Of a stretch of 64,000 bases of DNA, positions 63,501 to 64,000 are shown in pieces. The DNA lies in the NCBI GenBank assembly GCA_905221615.1, contig CAJNDT010005914.1, positions 610,126 to 674,125 on the forward strand, in the 5' to 3' direction. The notes under the pieces were generated by a model. It did no database searches. It had not been told where the DNA came from and worked only from the letters and a program-made list of their open reading frames with translations. The DNA comes from Symbiodinium sp. CCMP2592 (taxonomy: Eukaryota > Sar > Dinophyceae > Suessiales > Symbiodiniaceae). Both the position numbers and the translations under genes were made by a program. The first letter of the stretch is position 1; the number at the start of each line of letters is the position of its first letter.

Positions 63501-63774
63501 GCGGCTTCGAAGTGACCAAGGGAAACCCCAAACATCATGCCAAGCTCTGAAAAGAAGGAAAAGGGAATCGGAACAGCCATGCCTCGAAAACGTTATGGGG
63601 CGGAGGACGAGCGAGTAAGTAGCTGCCCCTGCCCGAAGAGGCAACCATAGCAAATTGTATACTTAAGCAAGCTTGATCGTTTGTGTTGCCATTGCCCATA
63701 GACAGCAACTGGACAGAATCAGTGCAACCAGACTTGTTCTGAAAGCATAGTGGTTCGCGACATGTTCGGACGAT

Positions 63775-63930
63775 TCAGAACTTAGTCTTCAGGTCGTTGA
63801 TCACTGAGCTCAGAGCTTCCCACTGCTCAAACTTGTCAAACTTGTCGAAGAGCACAAACCTGCTCCTTCGCACAGCAATTGAAGCAGCTCGGCCCGGCTC
63901 TCCAAATACACATGCTATCGTAGGCCCAGA
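63775..63930 (-). CDS. 3'-terminal exon of an unidentified gene
   Basis: The minus strand reads open from the edge of an A element at about 63930 to a TGA at 63777-63775. The encoded tail includes CVFGEPGRAASIAVRRSR, FVLFDKFDKFEQWEA and LSSVINDLKTKF. Amphipathic, charged composition and a clean stop support real coding sequence. The upstream exon lies beyond the window or on the far side of the A element. The family is not recognised. Confidence 0.6.
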   Translation of the reverse strand, partial: SGPTIACVFGEPGRAASIAVRRSRFVLFDKFDKFEQWEALSSVINDLKTKF

Positions 63931-64000
63931 GAGCCCACCAGAATTTCAATCCCCTTAGAATTTCAGGCATATTCCTTAATTAAGGGGTTTTGGGCTCTCT
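63926..64000 (-). mobile_element. A-family element at the window edge
   Basis: Begins CCCAGAGAGCCC and ends in TTGGGCTCTCT at the last base, so the far inverted repeat is nearly complete. Internally shortened or diverged compared with the 20.2-kb copy. It abuts the terminal exon of the 63.8-kb gene. Confidence 0.6.

Overview
This is a nuclear window from an intron-rich eukaryotic alga, most likely a dinoflagellate. That is an inference from five things seen in the sequence. (1) Reconstructed genes use mostly GC-AG introns, with some GT-AG and one apparent GA-AG, and acceptors are nearly always AG|G. (2) Recognised genes all lie on the minus strand. (3) Two products point to a plastid: a release factor of cyanobacterial/plastid RF2 type, and a small protein with a signal peptide followed by an A-F-V-P motif. 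(4) The intergenic and intronic DNA is packed with about 100-bp terminal-inverted-repeat elements, some acting exactly as introns (introners). (5) TTTAGGG/CCCTAAA telomere-like tracts are scattered throughout. Exons are only 20-120 nt, so most long open frames are meaningless (many translate microsatellites) and the real genes had to be pieced together from short in-phase exons.

Layout, following minus-strand transcription from high to low coordinates. 64.0-60.7 kb: the 3' exon of one gene (stop at 63775), plausible exons at 63.1-63.5 kb, and another 3' end at 60736. 60.2-59.2 kb: exons joined by a perfect introner. 56.2-52.4 kb: candidate exons, then a short gene that starts with a signal peptide (53874) and ends at 52394. 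49.5-47.4 kb: cysteine-containing candidate exons. 42.9-39.9 kb: a secreted class-3 lipase with seven called exons, two of its introns being single introners. 39.2-38.8 kb: membrane-transporter-like exons. 35.9-35.2 and 29.6-29.1 kb: unidentified coding exons. 26.6-9.96 kb: a plastid-type peptide chain release factor 2 in at least 19 exons over 16.6 kb, with introns up to 5.1 kb. 9.68-8.48 kb: a small plastid-targeted one-helix membrane protein, only 280 bp downstream of the release factor. 6.3-5.7 kb: exons of an unidentified membrane protein, also separated by repeat elements.

Repeats make up much of the rest: about 17 families of short inverted-repeat elements (labelled A-S here), a 751-bp tandem duplication inside an AT-rich island (11.96-14.4 kb) that is entirely intronic, a 430-bp GA tract, many TA/CA/AGT/CAG microsatellites, and telomere-like tracts often arranged as CCCTAAA then TTTAGGG so that a transcript could fold back. 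The main items to follow up are the introners that built introns in three genes from their own target-site duplications, the release factor that keeps GGQ but seems to lack the SPF stop-codon motif, and the extreme expansion of its introns.
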